From Cervus elaphus (lineage: Eukaryota; Chordata; Mammalia; Artiodactyla; Cervidae): a stretch of 64,000 bases of DNA. A model generated the notes under the pieces. The model was not told the origin of the DNA. It searched no databases and saw only the letters and a program-made list of their open reading frames with translations. Numbering within the stretch: position 1 is the stretch's first letter; the number at the start of each line of letters is the position of its first letter. Positions 44,926-54,862 of this stretch are shown piece after piece. The DNA is taken from the NCBI RefSeq assembly GCF_910594005.1, contig NC_057819.1, positions 121,617,669 to 121,681,668 of the forward strand, given 5' to 3'. A program made the position numbers and the translations under genes.

Positions 44926-46690
44926 ATGAGGATGACAATAGTGCATCCTCCATTGAGTGGTTGTACCGTAAGCAGAATGCGGGTTCCAGAATGTGCCCCA
45001 CACTCGATGTTTCCATTGCACAAATGAAGCTCAGACGATTGAGGAGTCTGGTCCGTCCAGTTGGGGGAAGAGGTTCCCCTTGACTGGGAACCTCACAGCC
45101 TCCTGATCCCCATGCTTCCCAGACACATAGCCCAGGCCCCTCCACCCCCCACCCTCTCCCACACTCGCCTCATCCTCCTTCCAAAACCCCAGCCTTGTCA
45201 CTAAATCCCCTGTTCAGAAATCTTAACCAGGAAGCCCATGGACCACAGGGACGAGGGTGCCAGGAGCCATTGCTCAACTGGCTGCAATTAAATGTCATCA
45301 GTGTGACAGGTGATGGGATGATGGCTTGTTTCTCTTATTTTTATGACTTTTTCATTTTTCTTTCATAGCACACTTTTCACGTGTTGGTTAAGACTATAAA
45401 GGCTTTATTTTCAAATCCTCAGCACTGGCCCTCTCCTTAGTACATCTTCTCTGCTCTGGTCAACTTGACCCAGGCCCGCCCCCACCTCTCCCAGACTACC
45501 TCTACCATCTACCTTCCTTGTAGTGTCTCATGTGCCCCCACCCACCTCACACCCTCCGTCTGGGGGCTTCTCAGCACAGCTGAGCCCACCTGGACGTTCC
45601 TCATTTTCCATGGGGCCCCCTGGAGGGGCGACAGGTGACAGCAAAAGAGGGAAACTGGGCCTGTGGGAAACTTCATCCCTTCCCACGCCTCCCCTCCTTT
45701 GTGACAGGGACATCCATCACCACTGGCCATGGGACCTGAGTCTTTTGGACCCTGTCCTCAGGAGGAGCCCCGGGAAGAGAGCTGGGGAGGAGTTCTGGCA
45801 GGAACCCTAGGAGGGGAGGAGTCCCAGGAGAAGAGTTGTGGGGGGAGGACTAGGGAGGAGCCTCAGGGGGAAGATTATGGAAAAGCTCTGGGAGGAGCCC
45901 CAGGAGGAGACCTCGGGCTGGGTGGAAAGAATGAGGGGAGGGGCCGCCTGAGGCTCAGGTTTGTGTCCCAGACAGCCTCTCACCCCAGTCCATGTTCCCT
46001 CTGTGAGGGAAGATGGAGACAGGGTACCCTACTCCCAGCAGTGGGTCTCCCCAGAGCCCCTGGCTGGCCACAGACCCAATTAGGTTTCTGAGGTTCCCAG
46101 TCAGAGGACTCAAGACACTCTTGTCCTTGGTCTTGAGGCTGGCAGAATCACAGAGGCAGCCCCCTCACCATGCCCTATGCACAGCTTCTGGGGTGACCTT
46201 GGAGTCTTAGGGTTGTTCTGAATTCTGGGGGTGCTGCCTTTGGACTCTGAGCTGCCCGGAGTTGCCATGGACATCCCAGGCACCCATGGATGACAGGACC
46301 ATGCTGGGGGATAAGAGGTGGAGGCCCACTATCTGCCCTCCTCAGACTCCTGAACTTTACCAGGCTGACCAGCCCAGGGACAGGAAGTGTGCATTGTCCA
46401 GCCCACCTCCTGAGACCCCTGCAGCCTCAGCAGCCGTCCACACTGTCCCAGCCCACTGTGACCTCCCCTTCCTGACCCTCTCTGCCCCTCTGTTCACACT
46501 CCTCAAAACTGCACTGAAGGGATTCAGTTCAACAAAATGGCCTTTGAGCCTACTCCGGGTTCTCCAAAGATGCAAGATCACTTGCTCCCCACATCCACTC
46601 TGCACAGACCATCTTCATCTTCCTCCCTGACGCCAGACCCCTGCAGTTGCCAATTCACCCAGCCCAAAGGCCAAATTTGCTGACAATGTT
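44926..46690. other. Unique intergenic sequence
   Basis: It contains a candidate conserved element (45262-45335) and a degenerate GGGAGGAG-rich purine block (45770-45930). No gene recognised. Confidence 0.5.
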
Positions 46691-46694
46691 CTGT

Positions 46695-47135
46695 GTATAT
46701 CAAAGCTATGATTTTTCCACTAGTCATGTATAGATACGAGAGTTGGACCATTAAGAAGGCTGAGCACCAAAGAAGGAATGCTTTCAAACTGGTGTTGGAG
46801 AAGACTCCTGAGAGTTCCTTGGATGGCAAGGAGATCAAACCAGTAAATCCTAAAGAAAGTTGGCCCTGAATATTCAATGAAAGGACTGATGCTGAAGCTG
46901 AAGCTCCTGATGTGAAGAGCTGACTCATTTGAAAAGACCCTGCTGCTGGGAAAGATTGAGGGCAGGAGGAGAAGGGGATGACAGAGGATGAGATGGTTGG
47001 ATGGCATCACCAACTCAAGGGACATGAGTTTGAGCAAACTCCAGGAGACAGTGAAAGACAGGGAAGCCTGGCATGCCACAGTCCATGGGGTTGCAAAGAG
47101 TCAGGCACGACTTAGCTACCGAACAACGAACAACA
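46695..47135 (+). mobile_element. BovB 3' end, 5'-truncated
   Basis: The plus-orientation BovB 3' end: CTATGATTTTTCCACTAGTC, GACTGATGCTGAAGCTGAAG, GACAGAGGATGAGATGGTTG, GAAAGACAGGGAAGCCTGGC and AGAGTCAGGCACGACTTAGC with a CAACAACAA tail. It covers the region upstream of the Bov-A segment too, so it is a truncated LINE, not a SINE. Confidence 0.92.
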
Positions 47136-47790
47136 ACAATGACCAAATTCCCTCCTGTTTCCTCCCATGTCCGCGACCAACATAGCTGGCCCGGCCAGGC
47201 CAGGGCCGTGACAGCCAAGACCGCCCACAGCGGCCCTCAGTCCAGCAATTGTCTCCCCAAAGGATCCAGCAAGTTTGTTTCAATTGCTCTGATTTTCATT
47301 TCCTTCACAAGGCCCTTTAAATCCAGATTTTAAAATCGCTCCAACATTTGTCATCCTGACAGATGCCAGGAGCAAACACGAACCGGGCCTGAAGTAGGGC
47401 ATCCTGTGGGCTGAGGGTCTCCACCCAGGACTGGTCTGGTGCCTTGCAGGCAGGGGTGTTGTCCACTGCCTGGCACCGACCCCAACAAAGCTGGGTTTGA
47501 ATCCTGATGAGCGATTCTGATTGTCAGGTTCAGGTCATCCTCTGGTCCTGGAGGCAGGCGGCAAGGGTCTCAGGCAGGAGCGTGGGCAGGCGCCCGGGGG
47601 GACATCCTCATGGGTTTGTCATGCTTGACCTCATCTCAAGGCCAAACCCAAGAGCTCTCTGGCCAGAGTTGACCGCTCACAGACACACCCTGCTGTGAAC
47701 TGAACAATTAGTCCACCCACCTCTTCAGCCTTTGAGGACCTGAAAATGAACTCAGGGAAGGGGCCCAGCAAGGGTTCTTTTTTGTTTTTT
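47136..47790. other. Unique sequence including a candidate conserved element
   Basis: See the element at 47240-47390. No gene recognised. Confidence 0.5.
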
Positions 47791-47794
47791 TTTA

Positions 47795-47930
47795 ACATTT
47801 ATTATTAGAAACAATTTTTTTTAGTTGCACTGTGTGGGATGCAGGATCTTAGTTCCCTGATCAGGGATCGAACCTGCACCCCCTCCAGTGGAAGTGTGGA
47901 GTCTTAACCACTGGATCACCAGGGAGGCTC
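47795..47930 (-). mobile_element. CHR-type SINE
   Basis: GGATCTTAGTTCCCTGATCA, GGGATCGAACCTGCACCCCC and GGATCACCAGGGAGG mark the reverse complement of a CHR SINE, with a T-rich tail on the left. Confidence 0.9.
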
Positions 47931-49270
47931 TGGGAAAGACTTTCCTGAGAGGAGAAGCCTGATGTCCCAGAACTAGGAGGGAAGGTGAAGAGTTACCATG
48001 AACTCAGTTCCACCTGTTTCCGTCTGTCCACAGTCACTGATCAGGCTGGTTGGGTTCATTGCCCCAGGATGGGCTAGGGAGCTGGACTTCCAGGTGCGCT
48101 GGGCTGAGAGGCAGGGGGACTCCAGCCCCAGGCCCACTAATAACGACACTTGTGAGTCTGTGAGATGGAGTGGGAGAAGGCGGAGGCCCTGGGAGCAGCA
48201 AGGACATGGGGAGCGAGGCAGTAGCCACCTCTCTGAGCTGCAGAATTTCTGGGCTGAGGGTCATCCTTCAATCCTTGCACTTTGGCTAAGATTCCCCAGG
48301 CATGGGCCCCGCCTCCTCCCGGTGCAGGACAGTTTGCCCGGTCCCCCACCAGGGCCTGGTGTTGGTCCCCAAAGTGCCTCATTCTAGGCTGAGGTGTCAC
48401 CACTCAGACAAGGGACACGGAGGAGTCTGCTTGCCCCTCTGACCAGCAGGGGCCTCTAGGGGGCGTCCCATCTCCTATGATCCCCCCATGATTGGACCTT
48501 CAGGGTCTGCCCCACCTGGATTAGCGCTGACTCCCCCTGAATCTTCAGCCAGTCCATGTGGAGGCCCTTCCAGAGGTGGAAGGTAGCTGCCAGTGCCCGG
48601 CTGCCAAGAAAAATACGGACGGTGGGGTTCACGTCCTCAGCCCTCCACCCCCAATCTCCCCCCAGAGGCCAGGCCAGTTCACATAGGACAGGAAGCCACG
48701 AGTCTGATGGCTGGACCGGCTCCCTCACATCTCACCAGAATGCACTCGCTATCTCATCAGGAAGCGCAGGCCAGTCCCGGGTTCGGCCTCTTCTACGTGG
48801 GTGGAGGCAGAAAGCTTCTCGCAGGCCCTGGGGGCCCCTAGAAGGAAAGTGCTTCCACCTGGGGCCAAGGGGCTGCCCGTGGGCTTGGCTGACCTTCCTT
48901 CAGCCTTGGGAGCTCACCCCTTACCGAGTGGGATTTATAAGCTCATAACCCTGCAATGATAACGACTTGCACATGTGTGATCAGCGTGTGTCCTGCCTTT
49001 CGCTTTGATTCGGTGTCAAATGCTAGAGGAGGTGGGCGTTTGGTGGTAGAGGGCCGGCGCCAGTGAGGGACAGCCTCCTGTGGGGGCTGGGGGCAGAAGT
49101 CACATGGTCTTTGCTATGAATGACGTGGTCACATCGAGTACCCCTGGCCCGGGACTGTGTCTCCTCTCCTCTGTGTCCGAGTTACACCGAGGTGGACCTG
49201 GCAGATGCCCAGGTGGAAACAGAAAAGATAGGGCTGGAGGGAGGTACCTGCCCAACACCAGTTATCTGTG
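47931..49270. other. Unique intergenic sequence
   Basis: GC-rich, with no recognised gene or young repeat. Short overlapping frames only. Confidence 0.5.
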
Positions 49271-49273
49271 ATT

Positions 49274-49314
49274 AAGAATGTGCCCTGAAAAAAAAAAAAA
49301 AAGAATGTGCCCTG
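49274..49314 (+). mobile_element. Poly(A)-only retroinsertion flanked by a 14-bp TSD
   Basis: AAGAATGTGCCCTG occurs at 49274-49287 and again at 49301-49314, separated by exactly 13 A residues and nothing else. The left copy follows GTGATT, so the break is ATT|AAGA, similar to the L1 endonuclease preference. Confidence 0.8.
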
Positions 49315-49576
49315 GACTATTTTTACTTCATCTGTATTTTATTTCCCTCCTCTTCTGGTAGAGCTCCTTTTGGACATTTGGTCCAGTTCAGCAGAGCTAA
49401 AAGGGAAAGAGGGGTGGAGGCCCCTGTTCTTCTTACCATAGTAGGATGCTGGCATGGGAACATCCTTCTGCACTGCCCCCAGCCCTGGTCCATAGGACCA
49501 CCGAGGACTCAGGTCTGGGGGCTGCAGAGGGGCCGTGGGGCCCCCGGCTCTGACACTACAGGGGTCTAGCTGGGAC

Positions 49577-49672
49577 CACAACACACACACACACACACAC
49601 ACACCTGCCTTTTCTGGGTTCAGGTGTGAGGGCCATAACACACAGACAGACACACACACACACACACACCTG
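49577..49672. repeat. Two (AC)n tracts in a duplicated context
   Basis: An AC run at about 49578-49603 is followed by CTGCCTTTTCTGG. A second AC run (about 49649-49669) is followed by CTGCCTTTCTGG. The shared right flank suggests a local duplication of about 65 bp. Confidence 0.8.
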
Positions 49673-52148
49673 CCTTTCTGGCCCTGAAGTCTTGTTTCTC
49701 TGCCTTCCCCTCTCCATCCCTCACACAAAACCCACAGAGGCTTTTTTTTTAAGCATTTTTTTCTTCTTACCCCAATCAAATTGATGACCAGGAAAGTATG
49801 TGGCTTGGTAAGCAAAATTCTTGTGAAGACTAAATTCCAAAGCCCTTGGCAGCCGTGACCTCACCGCACGGATACGCGGCAGATCACGGCTGTTTTTATA
49901 AATCGCCGCCCGCCCGGGGGCAGCACACAATGGCCAGTGTTGACACCGGATTCCTCACGTTCCCCGGGCCCCCAGTCTACGTGCTGCTGCTGGGGGTCCG
50001 TCCCCAACCCTGGAGCCCAATCTGTCCTTGGGTGGACGTTCACCCGTGACTGCATGAGGAAGGACAGGCTGGACCCTGGGGCAGGTGTAGCCCCAGGAGC
50101 ACTGGCCATGGCCCAAGAGGGACAAGCCCCACTGGGAACTGAGGCCCTGCCCTCCTCCCAGAGCCTCCCTGGGAGACCCAGACCTGCACCCTGCATCTCC
50201 GGCTGACTTTGTCCTGGTGGGAAGGTCTAGGGGAGGGGAGGTGGGGGCGGTAGGTGTTGAGGGTGCTCAGGGCTATGGCTGCATGCCCCTTGCCCAGAGG
50301 ACTCTCCAGGACCCCTCGAGGTGGCTTCCTTTGGCCTCTGCCCCAGCACAAGCCCCACAGACACCACCCCGCCTCCCCACTACCATGTACTGATTTTTCA
50401 CAGCACTCAGCCACCTGCCATCCGGGGTGGAATCACCAAGCAGGCAGGGACCCTGGATCATGCCGGCACACAGTGGGTTCTGCTCAGAGTGAACGTCAGC
50501 TCACACCTCTGGGGGTCTCACCAGCTCCCTGGGGGCCCCGCCAACTATGGCCACACAAAACAGCCGCTCAGAAGGGCGCCCTTGGGGGAGGGGACGGCAC
50601 CCAGGCCTGCATGACTGATCTCACGGATTCCCTGTCACATGACGCCCAGAACCACTGCTCAGGCAGAAAGCTGCCCCAAATCTTACTCTGCAGAAGGGAA
50701 TGTTGACAGCCTGGCCAGGCCAGTTCCCACCACACAGGCCTGAATTAAACAGTTTAATCAATTAGTGAGATGGAAGCCTCTGTGTCAGCTGCAGCTCTAA
50801 TGAGGGGCTCCCTGCCCCCACCCGTGGGACGCATCAGCCTTCTCCCTGGGCGCCTCGACAGGGCCGGATTCAGCCCAGGTCCTCCCCAGGCGGTCGCGGC
50901 CCCAGGAGCGGGTCTGGGAGCCAGGCCCCACGGCCTCAGCTGGATGCTCGGCCACACAGGGCCAGGCCCTCCCTGCAACCAGCTTTCCCTCCACAGCCCA
51001 AGCGGCAGAGCCAGGAAGGCCCGGGGTGGGGGCGGTGGGGGCTGGGGGGAGAACTACACAACTGTCTCCATTTGTGGATGAGTTCACAAAACTCCTGGGG
51101 CCCTGGATGTGGCCCAGTGGGACTGAGGTCACAGGGACGACAGGTGGATGAGCCAGCCCCCCCCGCTCCCTTCCCCTCGTTCTCAGCCTCAAACACACAC
51201 ACACACCACAGGTACATGCACAGACACACGTGTAGACACACATGCATCTGCATGCAGAGGCTCCCAGGCTGCAATCTTCCAGTAGTTTCAAAGCGTCAGC
51301 ACAGGACCCAGGCACCCTACAGACTCAGGCCCGGAACCCCCCCTTGATCTGTCCAGGTCAAGGCGCAGGGTCAGGGTCAATGCCAATGCACATGTGTAAT
51401 CACGTGACATGGTGGGGGCATGTCTCTCTGTTTCTGCCTGCCGCCCCCCACCTCCCTAGCATCTGCAGTGAGAGTCACTCTGAACACTGACTGCACCAGC
51501 CTGCGTGTGTCCTTCTGACAATCAGACTGGACTTTCCTCAGTGGATTAGAGATAAAGCTGCCAACCCGCTCATGATCACTAGTAAGTTCCTCGTGTATTT
51601 ACAGTGAGGGGGCCAGACGTTTCAACGCTTGGCTTCAGTGAGCAGGAAAGGCCAGTCAGAAAGCAAGCAAACCTCAGCCCAGCCCAATGTCCTCTGACTT
51701 CCGTTCTAAAAAAGACAGGGGCTGTGGGTCACTGACCTTGCACAGGGACTGGGCAATAATCTGGCGTAAATCTCTTTTCTTCTCTGGGCGCTGACATGTC
51801 CTGGGATGGAAGCTTGCCAGCAAGCGTGGGGTCAGGGCTGCATGCCTATCTGGCAGGGAGACCCTCACTCATACCACCAGGCCCTGGGGTAGCTAAGGAG
51901 ACGGCTCGGGAAAAGGCCATTTAACACCCAGGACAATCTCCGCTCTCCACAGAGAGGACCCTGCAGAAGGACAGAGGAGCCCAGGCTCACACATGCCGGC
52001 TGTGGGGTCCACACCCCGACACCCCAGCACCGCTCACCTCCACACACTGTCCTTTGTCCACTGAGGGGTGGAACAGTGGTCCCACCTGGGGGTCCCAAGT
52101 GGGGGTCTGATAGTGACATATCCACTACAAGGATGCAAGTAGGACAGC
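49673..52148. other. Unique intergenic sequence with possible regulatory patches
   Basis: It holds a CpG/TATA-like patch (49840-49935), an AT-motif element (50735-50812), a G-rich tract (51022-51055) and an AC-rich stretch (51188-51258). No coding gene recognised. Confidence 0.5.
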
Positions 52149-52382
52149 TGTTGTTGTTGCCGCTGCTGCGGTTTAGTTGCTAAGTCGTGTCCAACTCTTT
52201 TGTGACCACATGGACTGTAATCCACCAGGCTCCTCTGTCCATGGGATTTCCCAGGCAAGAATACTGGGGTGGGTTGCCATTTCCTTCTCCAGAGGATATT
52301 CCCGACCCAGGGATCAGACACACATCTCCTGCATCTTCTGCTTGGCAGGTGGATTCTTTACCACTGCGCCACCTGGGAAGCC
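52149..52382 (-). mobile_element. Bov-tA SINE
   Basis: GTTGCTAAGTCGTGTCCAAC, GCAAGAATACTGGGGTGGGT, GATCAGACACACATCTCCTG and GCGCCACCTGGGAAGCCC in reverse complement. A GTTGTTGTTGCCGCTGCTGC tract is at the tail. Confidence 0.92.
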
Positions 52383-53908
52383 CACATACCCATGTCATGC
52401 TCAAAATCACCGAGGGCCGTGCGGGCCAGGGTGCAGGCTTCCTCGGCCTCTGGGAGCTGGGGGCAGATCCTGTAGTGAGAGTCCCCCACCAGCCTCCTGG
52501 GTGCTGAGCACAGTAGACAGAGGGGTCAGGGAGCCCTCTCAGGGCAGGGAGGTACCTTCCCACTCTGCCCTTCTTCCCCTGATCCTGTGGGGCGGGCAAA
52601 GGACAGAGGGGCCTCCGGGAGGGGTCTTGTCTTGGAAGAGCCTTGGCAACACTTTGGAGCACATTGAGGGTCATCTTGGAGGGTGAGAAAATGCCATCCA
52701 TCCATTCAAGGCAGCAGGACACAGTGTTTGATGGAGAAAGCCCCAGGCTGGGCTCCCTACTTACTGTACTTACTCCCATCTCAAAGTGGGCCCACTCCAG
52801 GGGCAAAGCCATCTGAGGCCGTGACAGGACTCCCGTGGACCAGCGAGGAACCAGTGAGTCCAGACCCGCCCCACCCCCAGCCATACCTGCAGCTGCCCCA
52901 GTGTGACTGTCCCCGCCCTTCGGAGCCCACCCTGTCGTGCCACATCTGTGTCAGCAGTGCAGGTGGGTGGAGCCCAAACACAGGGCAGATGGGGCATCTT
53001 GAGGGGCGGAGGGGGACAGGTGAGGTCCCGAAATCCAGCCAGAGAAGAAGAGAAGCTGGGGAAGATGGGATGGGGTGGGGGGGGCGGCGGTCCACAGACA
53101 GAACTGGAGAGAGCAATGGGAAGGAGGCATGTGCAGGGCTCGAGAGGGGCCGCCCACAAGGACGAGAGGCCCAGGACGCTGGGCAGATGGGGGGCTGCAG
53201 GTGGGCCTGGTAGGCGGTCTCTGGGGCCACCGGGGCCCATCATCACCCTTGGTGCCTGGGGCAAGAAGGTGACTCAGGACAGGTAGTACTGGAACCACAC
53301 CTGGACTCTCCTGGCAGAGAGCTCAAAGGCAACTGGTTACAGTGTAGCATCTGGTTGCGCAGACAAGAGGGAAACACCTGGGATTGGGGGTGGAGGGTGC
53401 AGAGAGAGACAGAGAGAGGAGAGACAGACAGAGAGACAGACGGGATGGGGAGACAGCACGGTCCCTCAAACATCAAAAACCCCACCTGCCCTGTGGTTTC
53501 CACCTACACAGAATCATTGAACTCTGAGATTCAAATAAAAGTTGGGGGCCAGTTTTCTAAAAATGCAGACACAGACACATAACCCGGCATGCTGCACACA
53601 ATTTTAGGGGGAATTCACAGGCAAGCCGGGCTGCCTGGGGACCCCCGCCAAGCCCCCTTCACTCCAAGTAAGGAGGTACCTGGGTGGGTTTGTCTCCTGT
53701 AAATGTTGTAGCAAATTCCCACAAACTTGTTGTGGCTTAGAAAGCAGCCCGAGGTTATGATTGCCTGGCTCTCGAGTGTCGGGGGTTGGTTCTCTCGGGG
53801 GGACCCTCCTCCACCTCCACAGCCAGCACACTCTGTCTCTCCGGTTCTCCCTCTTCTCACTCTCTTCCTTAGAAGGGTTCTTTTAAGGACCCCTGTGATG
53901 ACAATAGG
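52383..53908. other. Unique GC-rich intergenic sequence
   Basis: A purine repeat (AGAC/AGAG) lies at 53400-53445 and G-runs at 53066-53090. Frames on both strands overlap at 52683-53298 without a known domain. Confidence 0.5.
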
Positions 53909-54131
53909 CTTTCCTGGTGGCTCAGCGGTAAAGAATCTGCCTGTAATGTAAAAGCCACAGGAGCCTCAGGTTTGACCCCTGAGTCGGGAAGATCCCCTGG
54001 AGGAGGGCATGGCAGCCCACTCCAGTATTCTTGCCTGGAGAATCCCATGGACAGAGGAGCCTGGTGGGCTATAGTCTATAGGGTCGCAAAGAGTCGGACA
54101 CAACTGACGCGACTTGGCACCCACATACGTA
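53909..54131 (+). mobile_element. Bov-tA SINE with 11-bp TSD
   Basis: CTTTCCTGGTGGCTCAGCGG head, GTTTGACCCCTGAGTCGGGA, GACAGAGGAGCCTGGTGGGC, AAGAGTCGGACACAACTGAC. ATGACAATAGG (53898-53908) and ATGACAGTAGG (54132-54142) flank it. Confidence 0.95.
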
Positions 54132-54682
54132 ATGACAGTAGGCCCAGCAGAATAATCTCCTCATCTGATTAGCAATCCTAGTTCCATGTGTGGCTTTAAC
54201 TCCCTTTTGCCATGTCAGGTAACATATTCACAGGGATTATGTGAATAATTACTCCAGGGATTCCAATGCGGACCCCTTTGGGAGCCACTAGTCTGCCATC
54301 CCCTCCGCAGCGGGTGAAGATGACAGACAGGATATGGACCACATACGTGGAAACATGGTCCAGCCAGCAGGGGGTTGAAACGAATTGTCTTCAGGAGACC
54401 CTGCTCCTCCTCCAAAACCGAGTCATTTCCTCAGTGCTGACAGGAGACAGACAGCAAAGGTAAAGGTCGTGTGGTGCTCCACCACTGTTTCCCCCTCCCC
54501 ACGCCATCCCTCCCTCCCAGGCCTGTTTGCTCCTCCCACATACCAGCTCCCACCTTCCTCAAGGCCTGGCTCAAACCCCACCTCAAACACCATGGGTAAA
54601 ACAGCAGTTCCGCTGCCCCTGCCCACCCACACTGCATCCCAGACCTGGCTCTGCCCTTCCTTTCCCTCCGCACTAGCGGTCA

Positions 54683-54862
54683 CCTCAGTGTGATTCAGCA
54701 TCTGTGGGTTTATATACTGACAGTCCCCCAGCTCCGGGGCAGCCTCCTGGTGCCAGAGCTGGAAGGGAAGCCCCTCAGTGTGATTCAGCATCTGTGGGTT
54801 TATATACTGACAGTCCCCCAGCTCCGGGGCAGCCTCCTGGTGCCAGAGCTGGAAAGGAAGCC
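54683..54862. repeat. 90-bp tandem duplication, 89/90 identical
   Basis: Copy 1 (54683-54772) and copy 2 (54773-54862) both run from CCTCAGTGTGATTCAGCATC to GGAAGCC-type ends. They differ only at 54765 (G) versus 54855 (A). The unit length is a multiple of three. Confidence 0.95.
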
